Source of the DNA: UBA3775 sp964572955
Lineage (GTDB): Bacteria; Bacillota; Clostridia; Lachnospirales; Lachnospiraceae
Direction of reading: 5' to 3'
Assembly (NCBI GenBank): GCA_964572955.1
Contig: CAZNGY010000008.1
Span: forward strand, 1-52,111
Length of the DNA: 52,111 bases
The position numbers and the translations under genes were made by a program. The notes beneath the pieces are model-generated. The model was not told the DNA's origin. It saw only the letters and a list, made by a program, of their open reading frames with translations, and did not search any database. Shown piece by piece: positions 9,251 through 18,681 of this stretch; positions within the stretch are counted from its first letter, which is position 1; each line of letters starts with the position of its first letter.

Positions 9251-9290
9251 AATCATTAAATCACAGTTAAAAGAATAATCATGATAAAAC

Positions 9291-9408
9291 TCTTCTCACA
9301 TCCAGACTATACTGTCGGCTCCGGAATCTGACCGGATCATGCCAAATATGGCTCGCGGGCTGTACCGCCGGTAGGGAATTCCAAAAGGTCACCCTGCCCT
9401 GAAGATTC
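9291..9408 (-). ncRNA. FMN riboswitch (RFN element)
   Basis: On the minus strand the element contains the conserved RFN blocks: AGGGTGACC, GAATTCCCTACCGGCGG, AGCCCGCGAGCC, GATCCGGT and CCGACAGTATAGTCTGGATG, ending near TGAGAAGA. This aptamer binds flavin mononucleotide and shuts off the downstream riboflavin operon. A promoter lies immediately upstream and a terminator between aptamer and ribD, so control is probably at the level of transcription. Confidence 0.96.
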
Positions 9409-9426
9409 ATTCAAATTACATCTGCC

Positions 9427-9454
9427 ATTATAACACAAAAGAATTTACTGTCAA
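9427..9454 (-). promoter_or_regulatory. Promoter of the riboflavin operon
   Basis: Minus-strand TTGACA (9449-9454) and TATAAT (9427-9432) with a 16-base spacer lie just upstream of the FMN aptamer. Transcription would start close to its 5' boundary. Confidence 0.8.
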
Positions 9455-9478
9455 CAATTCACTTTTATCATCTGTCTT

Positions 9479-11122
9479 TTATTCCGTTTTTCGCAAATTA
9501 TCCCTCAAAGCTGAAATAAACTCTCCGAATACTATCGGCTTCTTCACATAACCGTTCATATTATTTGAATATATGCTCATCTCCGTTTCTTTGGAAACAT
9601 TAGCCGTTATTGCAATTACCGGAATTTCATTTGTATTTCTATTTGCCGCCTTTATCATACGTGAAGTTTCCAAACCGTCCATTCCCGGAAGCATCAGATC
9701 CATAAGGACTAAATCATAATAATCTTTAGGACTTTTTGAAAAAATCCTTACCGCTTCATATCCGTCCGCTGCAACATCTGCCTTTGCTCCTATAAGACTT
9801 ACAAATTCACTTATAACCATTGTATTTGTCTCATTGTCATCAACCACAAGAAATCGTTTATCTTTAAATAAACCATTATCCAGCTCAAGGAGATTCACAT
9901 ATCCGCTCTTTTCAGATTCATTTTCCTCATTCTCATTATCAGCGTAATATCTGAAATCCATGTTGAGGGTTACCCTGGTTCCTACATCAATGCTGCTTTC
10001 CATATAAATTTCACCATTCATTTTATCGAGAATCTTTTCAGCAGCATAAAGACCAAGTCCCTGTCCTTTGATTTCCCTTTTTTCATCCCTTTTTTCCCTT
10101 GTGAACGGTTCAGTGCATTTTTTCAGAAAATCCTCCGACATTCCCATTCCGGTATCTTCAAATATGAATGTATACCTCGCACAGTTTTCTATCGAAGACG
10201 GCATTTCCATCATGCCTATACTTACGCTTCCGCCCTGTCTGTTATAGATTACTGCATTTGATATAATCGCGTAGATTACGGTTTTAAGTCTTGACCTGTC
10301 ACTATATACAATGTGGTGCTTGGTTCTCTCCGATATGTTGAATTTTATTTCCTTTTTTAGAATTTCCGGCTTAAGTTCTTCAATCACCTCTTCTGTAATC
10401 GTATCGAAGCAGCAAAGCTCCTCCTCAAGCTTTTCACCATCACTTTGAAGTCTTGTTATCTCTAAAATACAATCAACCTGTTTCAGGAGTTCATTTCCGG
10501 CACCGATTATTCTCCTAAGATATTTTTCAACCCTGTCCGGCCTGTCAATATTCATAAGTGCCAGGTTTGAATTTCCCAAGACGGTTGCTATCGGTGTTCT
10601 TATTTCATGAGAAATATTCTCCAAAAACCTTGTTCTGGATTCACCTGCTATTCTGTTTTTTTCCACGAGACTGCTTATAATGTTAATCCTTACACTCTCA
10701 TCGGCAATTATATCCTCAATTCTTCTTATCATGAGATAAGCGTGAGTCGGTATTCCGTTACTGACTTTTCCGGAGGTGAATCCGGCAAGACACCATTCTT
10801 CACCTCCTTTTATCTTTTTTCTTTTATATCGGCACTCCGTATGATTGTTTACAATGAGTTCCCTTTTAATATATTCGATTGACATCGCATTGGAGACTCT
10901 TTCAAAATCATCCTGAGAAAGTGTTTCCCCAAGAATATGCTTCATGGTCTTTGTATATGAACCCGGCTCAAAATTTTCGGAATATCGGGGATACAGCATA
11001 ACAAAGGTATCATCTTCAAGATTTATCTCATAAATCTGACTGTAATTAAAAACCGTTGAAAGAAGCGCTGAATTTAACAATTCCTGATCACTGTATCTGT
11101 CTGTAGGCCTATCTGTTTCCAT
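9479..11122 (-). CDS. Cytosolic hybrid histidine kinase with C-terminal receiver
   Basis: A 547-residue two-component protein without a transmembrane segment. Residues 1 to about 150 form a PAS-like sensor region. A HisKA dimerisation domain follows with H172 in SHEIRTP, then a HATPase_c domain with the GLGLYAAEKIL G-box. The C-terminal receiver contains LVVDDNE and phospho-acceptor D475 in LMDLMLPGMDG, ending with the YVKKP signature. No DNA-binding domain is fused, so output needs an Hpt protein or a partner elsewhere. Its start overlaps the GH3 stop codon by 14 bases, implying translational coupling to the glycosidase and a sugar-related signal. The ligand is unknown. Confidence 0.9.
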   Translation of the reverse strand: METDRPTDRYSDQELLNSALLSTVFNYSQIYEINLEDDTFVMLYPRYSENFEPGSYTKTMKHILGETLSQDDFERVSNAMSIEYIKRELIVNNHTECRYKRKKIKGGEEWCLAGFTSGKVSNGIPTHAYLMIRRIEDIIADESVRINIISSLVEKNRIAGESRTRFLENISHEIRTPIATVLGNSNLALMNIDRPDRVEKYLRRIIGAGNELLKQVDCILEITRLQSDGEKLEEELCCFDTITEEVIEELKPEILKKEIKFNISERTKHHIVYSDRSRLKTVIYAIISNAVIYNRQGGSVSIGMMEMPSSIENCARYTFIFEDTGMGMSEDFLKKCTEPFTREKRDEKREIKGQGLGLYAAEKILDKMNGEIYMESSIDVGTRVTLNMDFRYYADNENEENESEKSGYVNLLELDNGLFKDKRFLVVDDNETNTMVISEFVSLIGAKADVAADGYEAVRIFSKSPKDYYDLVLMDLMLPGMDGLETSRMIKAANRNTNEIPVIAITANVSKETEMSIYSNNMNGYVKKPIVFGEFISALRDNLRKTE

Positions 11123-13931
11123 CTATAAACTGTCCTTTGCCTGCATATTCAATTTTCATGCTCTTTAATTTCAAACCGTTTCTTGCAACATGAAGACGCA
11201 TGGTACTGAATCTTGAATAAAAATCTACAGTCCTTTCAATACTTCTGTCTTCATCGGCACTTCCTCTGAACGAAAATGTTGCCACCGGTATTCCGGTACT
11301 GAATAAAGTACAAGGTATCTGTGCCACTTCGCTTAAAGCTGATGATCCTGTAAGTGTTATTCTGTACATTCCCGTCTTTTCCATATCAAGTGTAATTATG
11401 TAGTCCGTTCCGGCTTTTGATTCCCTGTCATCAAGACGAATCTCTGCCTCATCAGAAATTTCAACAACAATAACGCTGTCCGACGTAACGCCGCCTTCAT
11501 CTTCTTTCCTATTTATTATCTCAATTTCCGTTCCGTTTCCCATCATACGCCTCATCGCTTCGGTTTCTATTGTAAACCTTAATATATTGCAGGCGCTTCT
11601 CTGAAGCTCACTTCTGTTAACTCTGCCATCTGCCAGTGCTTCCGCAATATTGTCTCCGTCCTTATTCCACGATGAATCCGAACATACCATATAAAGATCA
11701 TTCTGTGAACGGACCATCTGAGCATAATTGGTAATGCACTGTTTTCCGCCTCGCTCATTAATGGCAGCCCACCAGTCAGTCATCACAATTCCTTTATATC
11801 CCCACTGTTTTCTGAGAATTGTTGTATTAAGGTCAAAATTTCCGGCAGTCCAAAGTCCGTTTACCGAACCATATGTTGTCATTATGGACCTTGCATATCC
11901 GCTCTTAACCGCCATTTCAAAGCCTTTAAGATATATTTCTCTCAATGCACGTTCAGAAATTACTGAATCTATAAAGTTTCTTCTGTGCTCCTGGTTATTT
12001 CCGCAGAAATGCTTAATTGTACCTGAAGCACCGGATATATGCAGTCCTTTAAGAATGGCTATCGCAAACTTTCCGGTAAGGTACGGATCTTCCGAAAAAT
12101 ATTCAAAATTTCTTCCGTTAAAAGGATGTCTCTGAATATTGATTCCCGGTCCGAGAAGATTATCAACCCTGTTTGCCGTCATTTCAAGGCCGGTGAACGA
12201 ATAAAGTTCGCTTACAAGCTCAGTATTAAATGTTGATGCTTCCATTGTTCCGTTAGGCATACTGAATGCCTTAACTCCACTGTCAAGTCTCATTCCTGAA
12301 GGTCCGTCATCACAGCATACTGCCGGCACTCCAAGTTCCTGAAGTCTCTTATTCGCACCTGCAAAAGCCGCTGCCGTCCCCGGTGTGACCTTTGAACTTC
12401 CCATACCCTCACCTCTTATTATGCAGCAAAGGTCATCATCATTAAGCTGTGCGACAAATTCTTCAATTGATAAATTTCCTTCTACAACATCTTTTAACTT
12501 ATATGTTGTATCCGTCTGCTGTATCTCCGCAGGCATATATTTTACTCTTCTCTCATTTTCCGAAGGTTCTGCCCAAGGTACAGGCTCAACTCCGCATACG
12601 TTCTCTCCCCTGTCATTTTTTTCAAGCTTTATTCTTTCAAACGGACGAACCGGCGCAAGTGCGCTCTCAAACTTTTCTACAACAATAGTATCCTCTATTT
12701 GAAGGGTTTCACATAAACTTACATTTCTTATGCTGTCACCCGCATAGAAACTTATTTCTCCTTTTTCCAATATGCTGCAATACTGATAACCGCTTATTCC
12801 GCTATCATCATATGAAGCAAGCTGATATGGATCAACGTCTATTATCACTGTCTGCGTCTCTCCCGGATTCAATTCCTTAGTTTTTGCAAAACCGCAAAGT
12901 ACCATTTCCGGTTTTCCCAGTCTGCCTCCTGATGCGGATGCATATATCTGAACTACCTGCTTACCTTTTGCTTTTCCCGTATTTGTAACCCTTACACTTA
13001 TTCTGACCAATGCATTCTGCACATTTTTACCGTTTATACCGCAAAACTCTTTTCCCTCACCGTCAATTACCATCAATGCTTCCGGTTTTGTCTCAAATTC
13101 AGTATATGAAAGTCCGTAACCGAAAGGATATCTTACTTTATCCTTTGCGAATGTCTCAAAATATCTGTATCCGACATAAATATCCTCTGAATAAAAGTCA
13201 ACGTCATCGTTTCCAAAATTTTTATCTGCAGGATTGTCCGATACACTATACGAAATCGTTGTCGTCAAATGACCGCTCGGAGAAACTTTTCCGGTAAGAA
13301 CATCAGCCGTTCCGTCTCCTCCCGTCATGCCTCCCTGCCATACATACATAACGGCATCCGGCTTATACTTATCCTCAAATCCCATGTCTATAATTCCGCC
13401 GACATTAAGAAGTACAACCATGTTCTCAAAGTTTTTTCTTACCTTTTCAAGGAGTGATTCCTCAATTTCGGTCAATCTGTATGATCCGGGTTCATCTGCC
13501 ACGTCTCTGTCCTCACCGGCTGTTCTTCCGATGATACAAAGAGCAACATCCGATACCTCTGATGCTCTTTTAACATCCGTCTCGGAGATATCCATTTCAT
13601 CCTGACTCCAAGGCTCATTTCCCCAACCAATTCCTTCATTAATCGGATGGGTTTCTTCCCATTTTTTATATATATCTGACAATTCCTCATTAATCTTTAC
13701 GTGTCCGCTTTTTCTCAAACCTTCAGGAATATCCGTCACCTTACTTACGTTAACCATTCCTCCCGAACCTGTTCCGCTTTTATAATAGTAATTCTGTATT
13801 CTTCCAAAAATTGAAATTTTCTGTTCCTTTTTAAACGGAAGCACTCCGTTGTTTTTTAAAAGTACACATCCCTCTGCTACCGTCTGTCTTGCAGTATCCT
13901 CATATTTTTTCCAGTCAAGTATCTTCTTCAT
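11109..13931 (-). CDS. GH3 beta-glucosidase with reversed domain order
   Basis: A 940-residue glycoside hydrolase family 3 enzyme, probably a cytoplasmic beta-glucosidase since no signal peptide is seen. Domain order is reversed from the usual: residues about 17-285 are the C-terminal GH3 sandwich domain (EGCVLLKNNGVLP), about 310-385 a fibronectin-III-like domain (VRVTNTGKAKGKQVVQIY), and about 480-800 the catalytic barrel. The nucleophile is D719 in GIVMTDWWA. Such permuted enzymes are known from Butyrivibrio and Ruminococcus. A terminal region of about 120 residues of unclear fold follows. The start has a good AAGGAG site. It lies 13 bases after the TetR gene and overlaps the kinase gene. 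The substrate cannot be read from the sequence. Confidence 0.92.
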   Translation of the reverse strand: MKKILDWKKYEDTARQTVAEGCVLLKNNGVLPFKKEQKISIFGRIQNYYYKSGTGSGGMVNVSKVTDIPEGLRKSGHVKINEELSDIYKKWEETHPINEGIGWGNEPWSQDEMDISETDVKRASEVSDVALCIIGRTAGEDRDVADEPGSYRLTEIEESLLEKVRKNFENMVVLLNVGGIIDMGFEDKYKPDAVMYVWQGGMTGGDGTADVLTGKVSPSGHLTTTISYSVSDNPADKNFGNDDVDFYSEDIYVGYRYFETFAKDKVRYPFGYGLSYTEFETKPEALMVIDGEGKEFCGINGKNVQNALVRISVRVTNTGKAKGKQVVQIYASASGGRLGKPEMVLCGFAKTKELNPGETQTVIIDVDPYQLASYDDSGISGYQYCSILEKGEISFYAGDSIRNVSLCETLQIEDTIVVEKFESALAPVRPFERIKLEKNDRGENVCGVEPVPWAEPSENERRVKYMPAEIQQTDTTYKLKDVVEGNLSIEEFVAQLNDDDLCCIIRGEGMGSSKVTPGTAAAFAGANKRLQELGVPAVCCDDGPSGMRLDSGVKAFSMPNGTMEASTFNTELVSELYSFTGLEMTANRVDNLLGPGINIQRHPFNGRNFEYFSEDPYLTGKFAIAILKGLHISGASGTIKHFCGNNQEHRRNFIDSVISERALREIYLKGFEMAVKSGYARSIMTTYGSVNGLWTAGNFDLNTTILRKQWGYKGIVMTDWWAAINERGGKQCITNYAQMVRSQNDLYMVCSDSSWNKDGDNIAEALADGRVNRSELQRSACNILRFTIETEAMRRMMGNGTEIEIINRKEDEGGVTSDSVIVVEISDEAEIRLDDRESKAGTDYIITLDMEKTGMYRITLTGSSALSEVAQIPCTLFSTGIPVATFSFRGSADEDRSIERTVDFYSRFSTMRLHVARNGLKLKSMKIEYAGKGQFIDGNR

Positions 13932-13944
13932 GTTCTTCTCCTTA

Positions 13945-14469
13945 CTAATTCATTATCTTATCAACGATACCGCAAAGTACCTTTACGGTATCACTCTGGT
14001 TGTACTGTTTATTAAGCAGATAAGCATAATAGCTGCCGTAAATCATGTATGAAAGCTCTACGTTTTTCTGCATATCATCCCTGTATTCAGGCTTTATGCC
14101 AAACAAAAGCTTCTTTATGGATTCATCTATTTTTTCAGGCAGCATACTGCTCCTGCTTCCCGAAAACAATATACCTATCATATGTTTCTTTGCATCATAT
14201 GCTAAAAACAGATTAGCCGTAAACTCTGCAGGATTTTCAAACACATTTTCAGGATTTTCTATAGTATCAATTATCCCTTCAATCACTTCCGTTTCCAGTT
14301 TCGATGATAAATCGTATATATCCCTGTAATGTACATAAAAGGTTGACTTGTTTATGTCTGCCGTTCTGCATATTTCTGTAACGGTGATTTTTTCAAGTTC
14401 CTTGTGCTGCCTTATACTTATAAAGGCATTTATTATACTTTGGCGGCTTCGCCAAACCCTTTTATCCAT
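13945..14469 (-). CDS. TetR/AcrR-family transcriptional regulator
   Basis: A 174-residue regulator. The N-terminal helix-turn-helix is typical of TetR proteins (ITVTEICRTADINKSTFYVHYRDIYDL, about residues 27-53); the rest is a helical ligand-binding domain. It is the first gene of an operon with the GH3 enzyme and a hybrid kinase, so it probably represses that operon in response to a small molecule. A near-palindrome and a related half-site in the upstream region (14505-14550) are candidate operators. The ligand is unknown. Confidence 0.88.
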   Translation of the reverse strand: MDKRVWRSRQSIINAFISIRQHKELEKITVTEICRTADINKSTFYVHYRDIYDLSSKLETEVIEGIIDTIENPENVFENPAEFTANLFLAYDAKKHMIGILFSGSRSSMLPEKIDESIKKLLFGIKPEYRDDMQKNVELSYMIYGSYYAYLLNKQYNQSDTVKVLCGIVDKIMN

Positions 14470-14504
14470 ATACCTCCTTCTCCATTTCCGACTCTTTTTT
14501 ATAT

Positions 14505-14550
14505 TAGTTGTTTATCAGACCATATTCTTTTTTAGTTGTTTAACCAACTA
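14505..14550. promoter_or_regulatory. Candidate TetR operator pair upstream of the GH3 operon
   Basis: TAGTTGTTTAACCAACTA at 14533-14550 is a near-perfect 18-bp palindrome. A related copy beginning TAGTTGTTTATCAGACCA at 14505 lies 28 bases away in direct orientation. The pair sits between the TetR start codon and a possible minus-strand promoter (TAGACA 14615-14620, TATACT 14592-14597, spacer 17). Confidence 0.5.
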
Positions 14551-14629
14551 TATTCGTATTTTGACGGCTGACTTTTCGTCCTATATCAGATAGTATAATT
14601 TGTAATCAGACAGGTGTCTACAAAAAATA

Positions 14630-14680
14630 TTTGTCATTTTTCGACAATTCTTTGTCAAATGTCGAATTACGATCTTATAT
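14630..14680 (+). promoter_or_regulatory. Promoter of the branching-enzyme gene with tandem repeats
   Basis: Two imperfect direct repeats of about 20 bases start with TTTGTCA at 14630 and 14651, 21 bases apart (two helical turns). The second contains a -35-like TTGTCA (14652-14657), followed after 17 bases by TTATAT (14675-14680). The repeats may be an operator for an unidentified regulator. Confidence 0.4.
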
Positions 14681-14713
14681 GAATGATTTTTTTACATCAG
14701 ATTGGGGGTCAAA

Positions 14714-16489
14714 ATGGATTTTTACAATTTTTACACCGGAAAAGAATTTGAAGCATATGAATTTCTCGGAGCTCATACATATTGGGGTGGAACAACCTTC
14801 CGTACTTTTGCTCCGGCCGCTGCCGGAATTTCCGTAATATGTTCCTTTAATAATTGGAATGAAGTACCAATGAACCGTATTCATGACGGTAATTTTTGGG
14901 AAGTAAGCATCAACGGAACCATGTCCGGAGATATGTACAAATACCGCATTTACAAACATGATGGTTCATATACCGACCATGCAGACCCATACGGTTTCTT
15001 CTCTGAACTCCGTCCCGGTTCTGCATCAATAATATATGACATTAAGGCATATGAATTTAATGACAGAAAGTGGATGAAAAAAAGAGCCGGTCTTCCCGAT
15101 GGTCCTCTGAACATCTATGAAATACACTTTGGCTCATGGCAGAAAAAAAATGATTCTGATACAAACGGTTTTTACAATTACACTGAACTGGCTGACAGAA
15201 TCATTCCTTATCTTAAAGAGAAAGGATACAATGCACTCGAAATTATGCCGTTAAACGAATATCCTTGTGATGAATCCTGGGGTTATCAGTCTACCGGATA
15301 CTTTTCTCCTACTTCAAGATACGGAAATCCGGACATGCTGAGAGAGTTTATTAACAAATGTCATAACAACGATATTGCTGTAATCCTTGACTTTATTCCT
15401 GTACACTTTGCAATAGATGATTTCGGATTAAGAAACTATGACGGCACAGCACTTTACGAATTTCCTAACAGTTCCGTCGGTTATAATGAATGGGGAAGCT
15501 GTAATTTCATGCATTCTCGCGGCGAAACCTGTAGTTTTCTGCAGTCATCCGCCAATTTCTGGTTCAGCGAATATCACTTTGACGGATTAAGAATGGATGC
15601 CGTAAGTAACCTTATTTACTGGCAGGGAGATTCATCAAGAGGTGAAAACAAATCTGCAATAAAGTTTCTTCAGACAATGAACAAAGGACTTAAAGACAGA
15701 CATCCTGACTGTCTGTTATTTGCAGAAGACTCTTCTTCATGGCACGGCGTTACACATCCTGTTGAAAACGGAGGTCTCGGCTTTGATTTCAAATGGGATT
15801 TAGGCTGGATGCATGATACTCTTGATTATTTTGCTACCGGACCTGATTACAGAAGCAACTGTTATCACAAGCTTACTTTTTCCATGATGTATTACTACAA
15901 TGAAAAATATATTCTTCCGCTTTCACATGATGAGGTTGTTCACGGAAAAGCAACCATTTTGCAGAAGATGAGTGATTTGTACGAGGGAAAATTCAGACAA
16001 GCAAAAGCTTTTTACATGTTTATGTATGCACATCCCGGAAAGAAACTTAATTTTATGGGAAATGAAATAGGTCAGCTCCGTGAGTGGGATGAAAAAAGGG
16101 AGCAGGATTGGGATATATTAAAATATCCGATTCATGACGAATTCAGCCGTTTTATGGCGAATTTAAACAATCTTTATCTGGCACATCCTGCACTCTCTGC
16201 ATGGGATTACCGTCAGGACGGATTTAACTGGATCGACTGCAATCTGGTTTCCCAGAACATCTACTCTTTTATAAGAAATTCAGATAATGAATCCATTCTC
16301 GCCATTTTCAACTTTTCCTGCTATACAAAGGAATATGATTGCGGTATCGGAGATTGCAGTCTCAAACTTCTTTTTTCAAATGACGATGACTTTTCATCAG
16401 TCGAGGTAAACCAAAACCGCACTTCCGATGGCTCTTCTTCATTCATACTTCCGCCGTTCTTTGCGGCATTCTATCTTATTGAGCGCTGA
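14714..16489 (+). CDS. glgB: 1,4-alpha-glucan (glycogen) branching enzyme
   Basis: A 591-residue GH13 branching enzyme that makes alpha-1,6 branches in glycogen. The N-terminal CBM48 region (TTFRTFAPAAAGISVICSFN) precedes the catalytic barrel. Conserved GH13 regions are present: DFIPVH (region I), GLRMDAV with nucleophile D295 (II), FAED with acid/base E338 (III) and LSHDEVVHG with D406 (IV). The start is the ATG at 14714 after TTGGGGGTC; an upstream in-frame TTG overlaps that site and is less likely. No other glycogen gene is nearby. It diverges from the TetR-GH3 operon and converges on proA. Confidence 0.93.
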   Translation: MDFYNFYTGKEFEAYEFLGAHTYWGGTTFRTFAPAAAGISVICSFNNWNEVPMNRIHDGNFWEVSINGTMSGDMYKYRIYKHDGSYTDHADPYGFFSELRPGSASIIYDIKAYEFNDRKWMKKRAGLPDGPLNIYEIHFGSWQKKNDSDTNGFYNYTELADRIIPYLKEKGYNALEIMPLNEYPCDESWGYQSTGYFSPTSRYGNPDMLREFINKCHNNDIAVILDFIPVHFAIDDFGLRNYDGTALYEFPNSSVGYNEWGSCNFMHSRGETCSFLQSSANFWFSEYHFDGLRMDAVSNLIYWQGDSSRGENKSAIKFLQTMNKGLKDRHPDCLLFAEDSSSWHGVTHPVENGGLGFDFKWDLGWMHDTLDYFATGPDYRSNCYHKLTFSMMYYYNEKYILPLSHDEVVHGKATILQKMSDLYEGKFRQAKAFYMFMYAHPGKKLNFMGNEIGQLREWDEKREQDWDILKYPIHDEFSRFMANLNNLYLAHPALSAWDYRQDGFNWIDCNLVSQNIYSFIRNSDNESILAIFNFSCYTKEYDCGIGDCSLKLLFSNDDDFSSVEVNQNRTSDGSSSFILPPFFAAFYLIER

Positions 16490-16549
16490 GAAATAAAAAG
16501 CGCTGAAATTTTTGCCCTGCTAATGTTCATCTCTTTCGTAAAATAAAAT

Positions 16550-16627
16550 AAGGTGTAATCTTTATTCTGATATGTATCCATCAGACAATTCTGTCATGAT
16601 ACATTTTCATTAAAAAGATTACACCTT
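16550..16627. terminator. Bidirectional terminator between glgB and proA
   Basis: A perfect 14-bp stem (AAGGTGTAATCTTT at 16550-16563 with 16614-16627) encloses a 50-base loop that holds a further TGTATC/GATACA pairing. T-rich sequence flanks both sides. A smaller stem AGCGCT...AGCGCT followed by five T residues lies just after the glgB stop. Confidence 0.7.
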
Positions 16628-16637
16628 TTATTTTGTT

Positions 16638-17924
16638 TTAATCCGTAATCACATCCTCAAAATGAAACTCTCTGACCCCTGATGCGTAATCACCTACAAT
16701 ATTTCCATTTCCAAACAACTTATATTTGTATGTTACAAGCCCTTCAAGTCCGACCGGTCCCCTTGCATGAATCTTTCCGGTACTTATACCTACTTCTGCA
16801 CCGAAACCATACCTGAATCCGTCTGCAAATCTGGTTGAACAATTGTGATATACTCCTGCTGAATCCGTCATCTGCATAAAGTAAGCAACATGTTCCATAT
16901 TCTCTGATATTATGGCATCCGTATGATGTGAACCGAATGTATTAATATGTACACACGCTTCCTTCACGTCCTCAACCAATTTTACCGACATACATAAATC
17001 CAGATACTCTGTAGCAAAATCATCTTCATTCATTTCTTCACATCCGATAATTTCTGCAGCTTCCTTATCTCCTCTTACCTTAACTCCCGCACTCTTTAAT
17101 ACCTCATTAAGTTTTGGCAGAAACTCACTTGCAATGTTTCGGTTTACCAGAAGTGTTTCAACCGCGTTACATGCCGCAGGGTATTGAGTTTTGGAATCAA
17201 CAATAATTTTAACCGCTTTATCCATATCACATCCGTCATCTGCATAAATATGACAGATACCGTCTGCATGCCCCATCACCGGAATCTTTGTATTATCCAT
17301 TATATAACTTACAAATTTATTTGAGCCTCTGGGAATAAGCAAATCCACATATTTATCACATGCAAGAAGTTCATCAATTTCATTATGCTGTTCTGCCTGG
17401 AACATACATCCTTTAGGAAGACCTGCATCTGCAGCCGCTTTATATATGATATTAAAGATTGCCCTGTTGGTTGCTGCTGTTTCCTTACCGCCCTTTAGGA
17501 TTGCACAATTACCGCTTTTAAGGCAAAGTGACGAAATCTGAATCATTGCATCCGGCCTTGCCTCAAAAATAATACCGATTACACCTATCGGACAGCTTAC
17601 CCTGATAAGTTCCAAATCTCCATCAAGCTTTCTGTCTAATAAAACCCTCCCTACAGGGTCCGGAAGGCTTATCAGCTGATGAATTCCTTTTATGCAGTCT
17701 CTCAGTTTATCCTCTCCGAATTTCAAACGTTTCATCACCGATGATGCAATTCCGTTTTTTTCGGCATTTTCCATATCAATTGCATTGGCGGCAAAAATCT
17801 CATCTTTATCCTCAGAAAGCGCCTCTGCAATTTTCTTAAGAGCCTCGTTCTTCTGACTGTTGCTGAGTGCTGACATTACTGCTGCATCCAGTTTCATTTC
17901 CATTGCCTTTGTCTTTATGTCCAT
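16638..17924 (-). CDS. proA: Glutamate-5-semialdehyde dehydrogenase (gamma-glutamyl phosphate reductase)
   Basis: A 428-residue aldehyde dehydrogenase-superfamily enzyme that reduces gamma-glutamyl phosphate to glutamate semialdehyde with NADPH, the second step of proline synthesis. Recognisable segments are CPIGVIGIIFEARPDAM, LKGGKE, the catalytic cysteine C252 in YPAACNAVETLL, and the FGAEVGISTGKIHARGPVGL motif near the C-terminus. Length is close to the usual 415-420. The start has GGGGAGG. No proB lies beside it, so the kinase must be elsewhere. The 115 bases between it and the upstream sortase hold no gene and no obvious terminator. Confidence 0.95.
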   Translation of the reverse strand: MDIKTKAMEMKLDAAVMSALSNSQKNEALKKIAEALSEDKDEIFAANAIDMENAEKNGIASSVMKRLKFGEDKLRDCIKGIHQLISLPDPVGRVLLDRKLDGDLELIRVSCPIGVIGIIFEARPDAMIQISSLCLKSGNCAILKGGKETAATNRAIFNIIYKAAADAGLPKGCMFQAEQHNEIDELLACDKYVDLLIPRGSNKFVSYIMDNTKIPVMGHADGICHIYADDGCDMDKAVKIIVDSKTQYPAACNAVETLLVNRNIASEFLPKLNEVLKSAGVKVRGDKEAAEIIGCEEMNEDDFATEYLDLCMSVKLVEDVKEACVHINTFGSHHTDAIISENMEHVAYFMQMTDSAGVYHNCSTRFADGFRYGFGAEVGISTGKIHARGPVGLEGLVTYKYKLFGNGNIVGDYASGVREFHFEDVITD

Positions 17925-18039
17925 ATTTTCCTCCCCTATTATGATTTTCCTATATTTTATTCATACTGTCTCTAACGCCTGCTTAACGTGAAATCCAAAC
18001 GATTTTCCCTTTGATTACCAGGTTCAAATTCTGTCCGGT

Positions 18040-18681
18040 CTAAATTTTAACCGCTCTTACCGCATATCGGTCACTTCCTCCGTATGTACATGTAAACAAA
18101 GTAATGTCCCATTCCTCTGAACCTGAAAGCATTTTTTCCGTATCATACGCACTGATTGTATCGATCTGGATAACTCTGTAAGAATATGCCGTTCCTTCTG
18201 CATCAACAAAAATGATTATATCATCTGTATCAAGCGACTTTATTCCGCTGAAAAATGCCTTTAAATTATGGGCACATATAATAAGGTCATCATTTCCCTT
18301 ACTTCCGCTGTACCTGCACGCAGCGCTTTTCATTTTCTTCATATCCCAATCTGATGTAACCGGAAGGGTTATGTCAATTGCCGGAATGTTTATAACTCCT
18401 ATATATTCAACATCCTGTATAACAAATGTCTTTTCAACATATTCTTCCGGCAAAAGAGTATCCGAAGGGACAGCTGTCGACGGATTTTCTTTATTTCCTT
18501 CAAGTATCTCATTTATTGCTGCTTCATAATCTACATAGTCCGCTACTTCGTTCAAAACTCCTTCTGCAGCTTTTTCACACCTGTAATTATCAACTTCATT
18601 ATATAAAACAAGGGCTGATGCAAGAAATATCAGCACCGCCCCTGCCACAATAAATCCGTTTCCCGTGGATTTACTTTTCAA
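18040..18681 (-). CDS. Second sortase of the pilus operon (class uncertain, not class C)
   Basis: A 213-residue membrane-anchored cysteine transpeptidase. One N-terminal transmembrane segment (about 9-27) is followed by an exposed catalytic domain. The catalytic pair is H138 in ICAHNLKAF and C198 in TLFTCTYGG, with a downstream arginine in DRYAVRAVKI. It lacks the C-terminal membrane helix typical of class C pilin polymerases, so it may attach the finished pilus to the wall or process one subunit. The start is TTG at 18681 after ACGGAG, overlapping the stop of the minor pilin by 11 bases. It is the last gene of the operon. Confidence 0.85.
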   Translation of the reverse strand: MKSKSTGNGFIVAGAVLIFLASALVLYNEVDNYRCEKAAEGVLNEVADYVDYEAAINEILEGNKENPSTAVPSDTLLPEEYVEKTFVIQDVEYIGVINIPAIDITLPVTSDWDMKKMKSAACRYSGSKGNDDLIICAHNLKAFFSGIKSLDTDDIIIFVDAEGTAYSYRVIQIDTISAYDTEKMLSGSEEWDITLFTCTYGGSDRYAVRAVKI

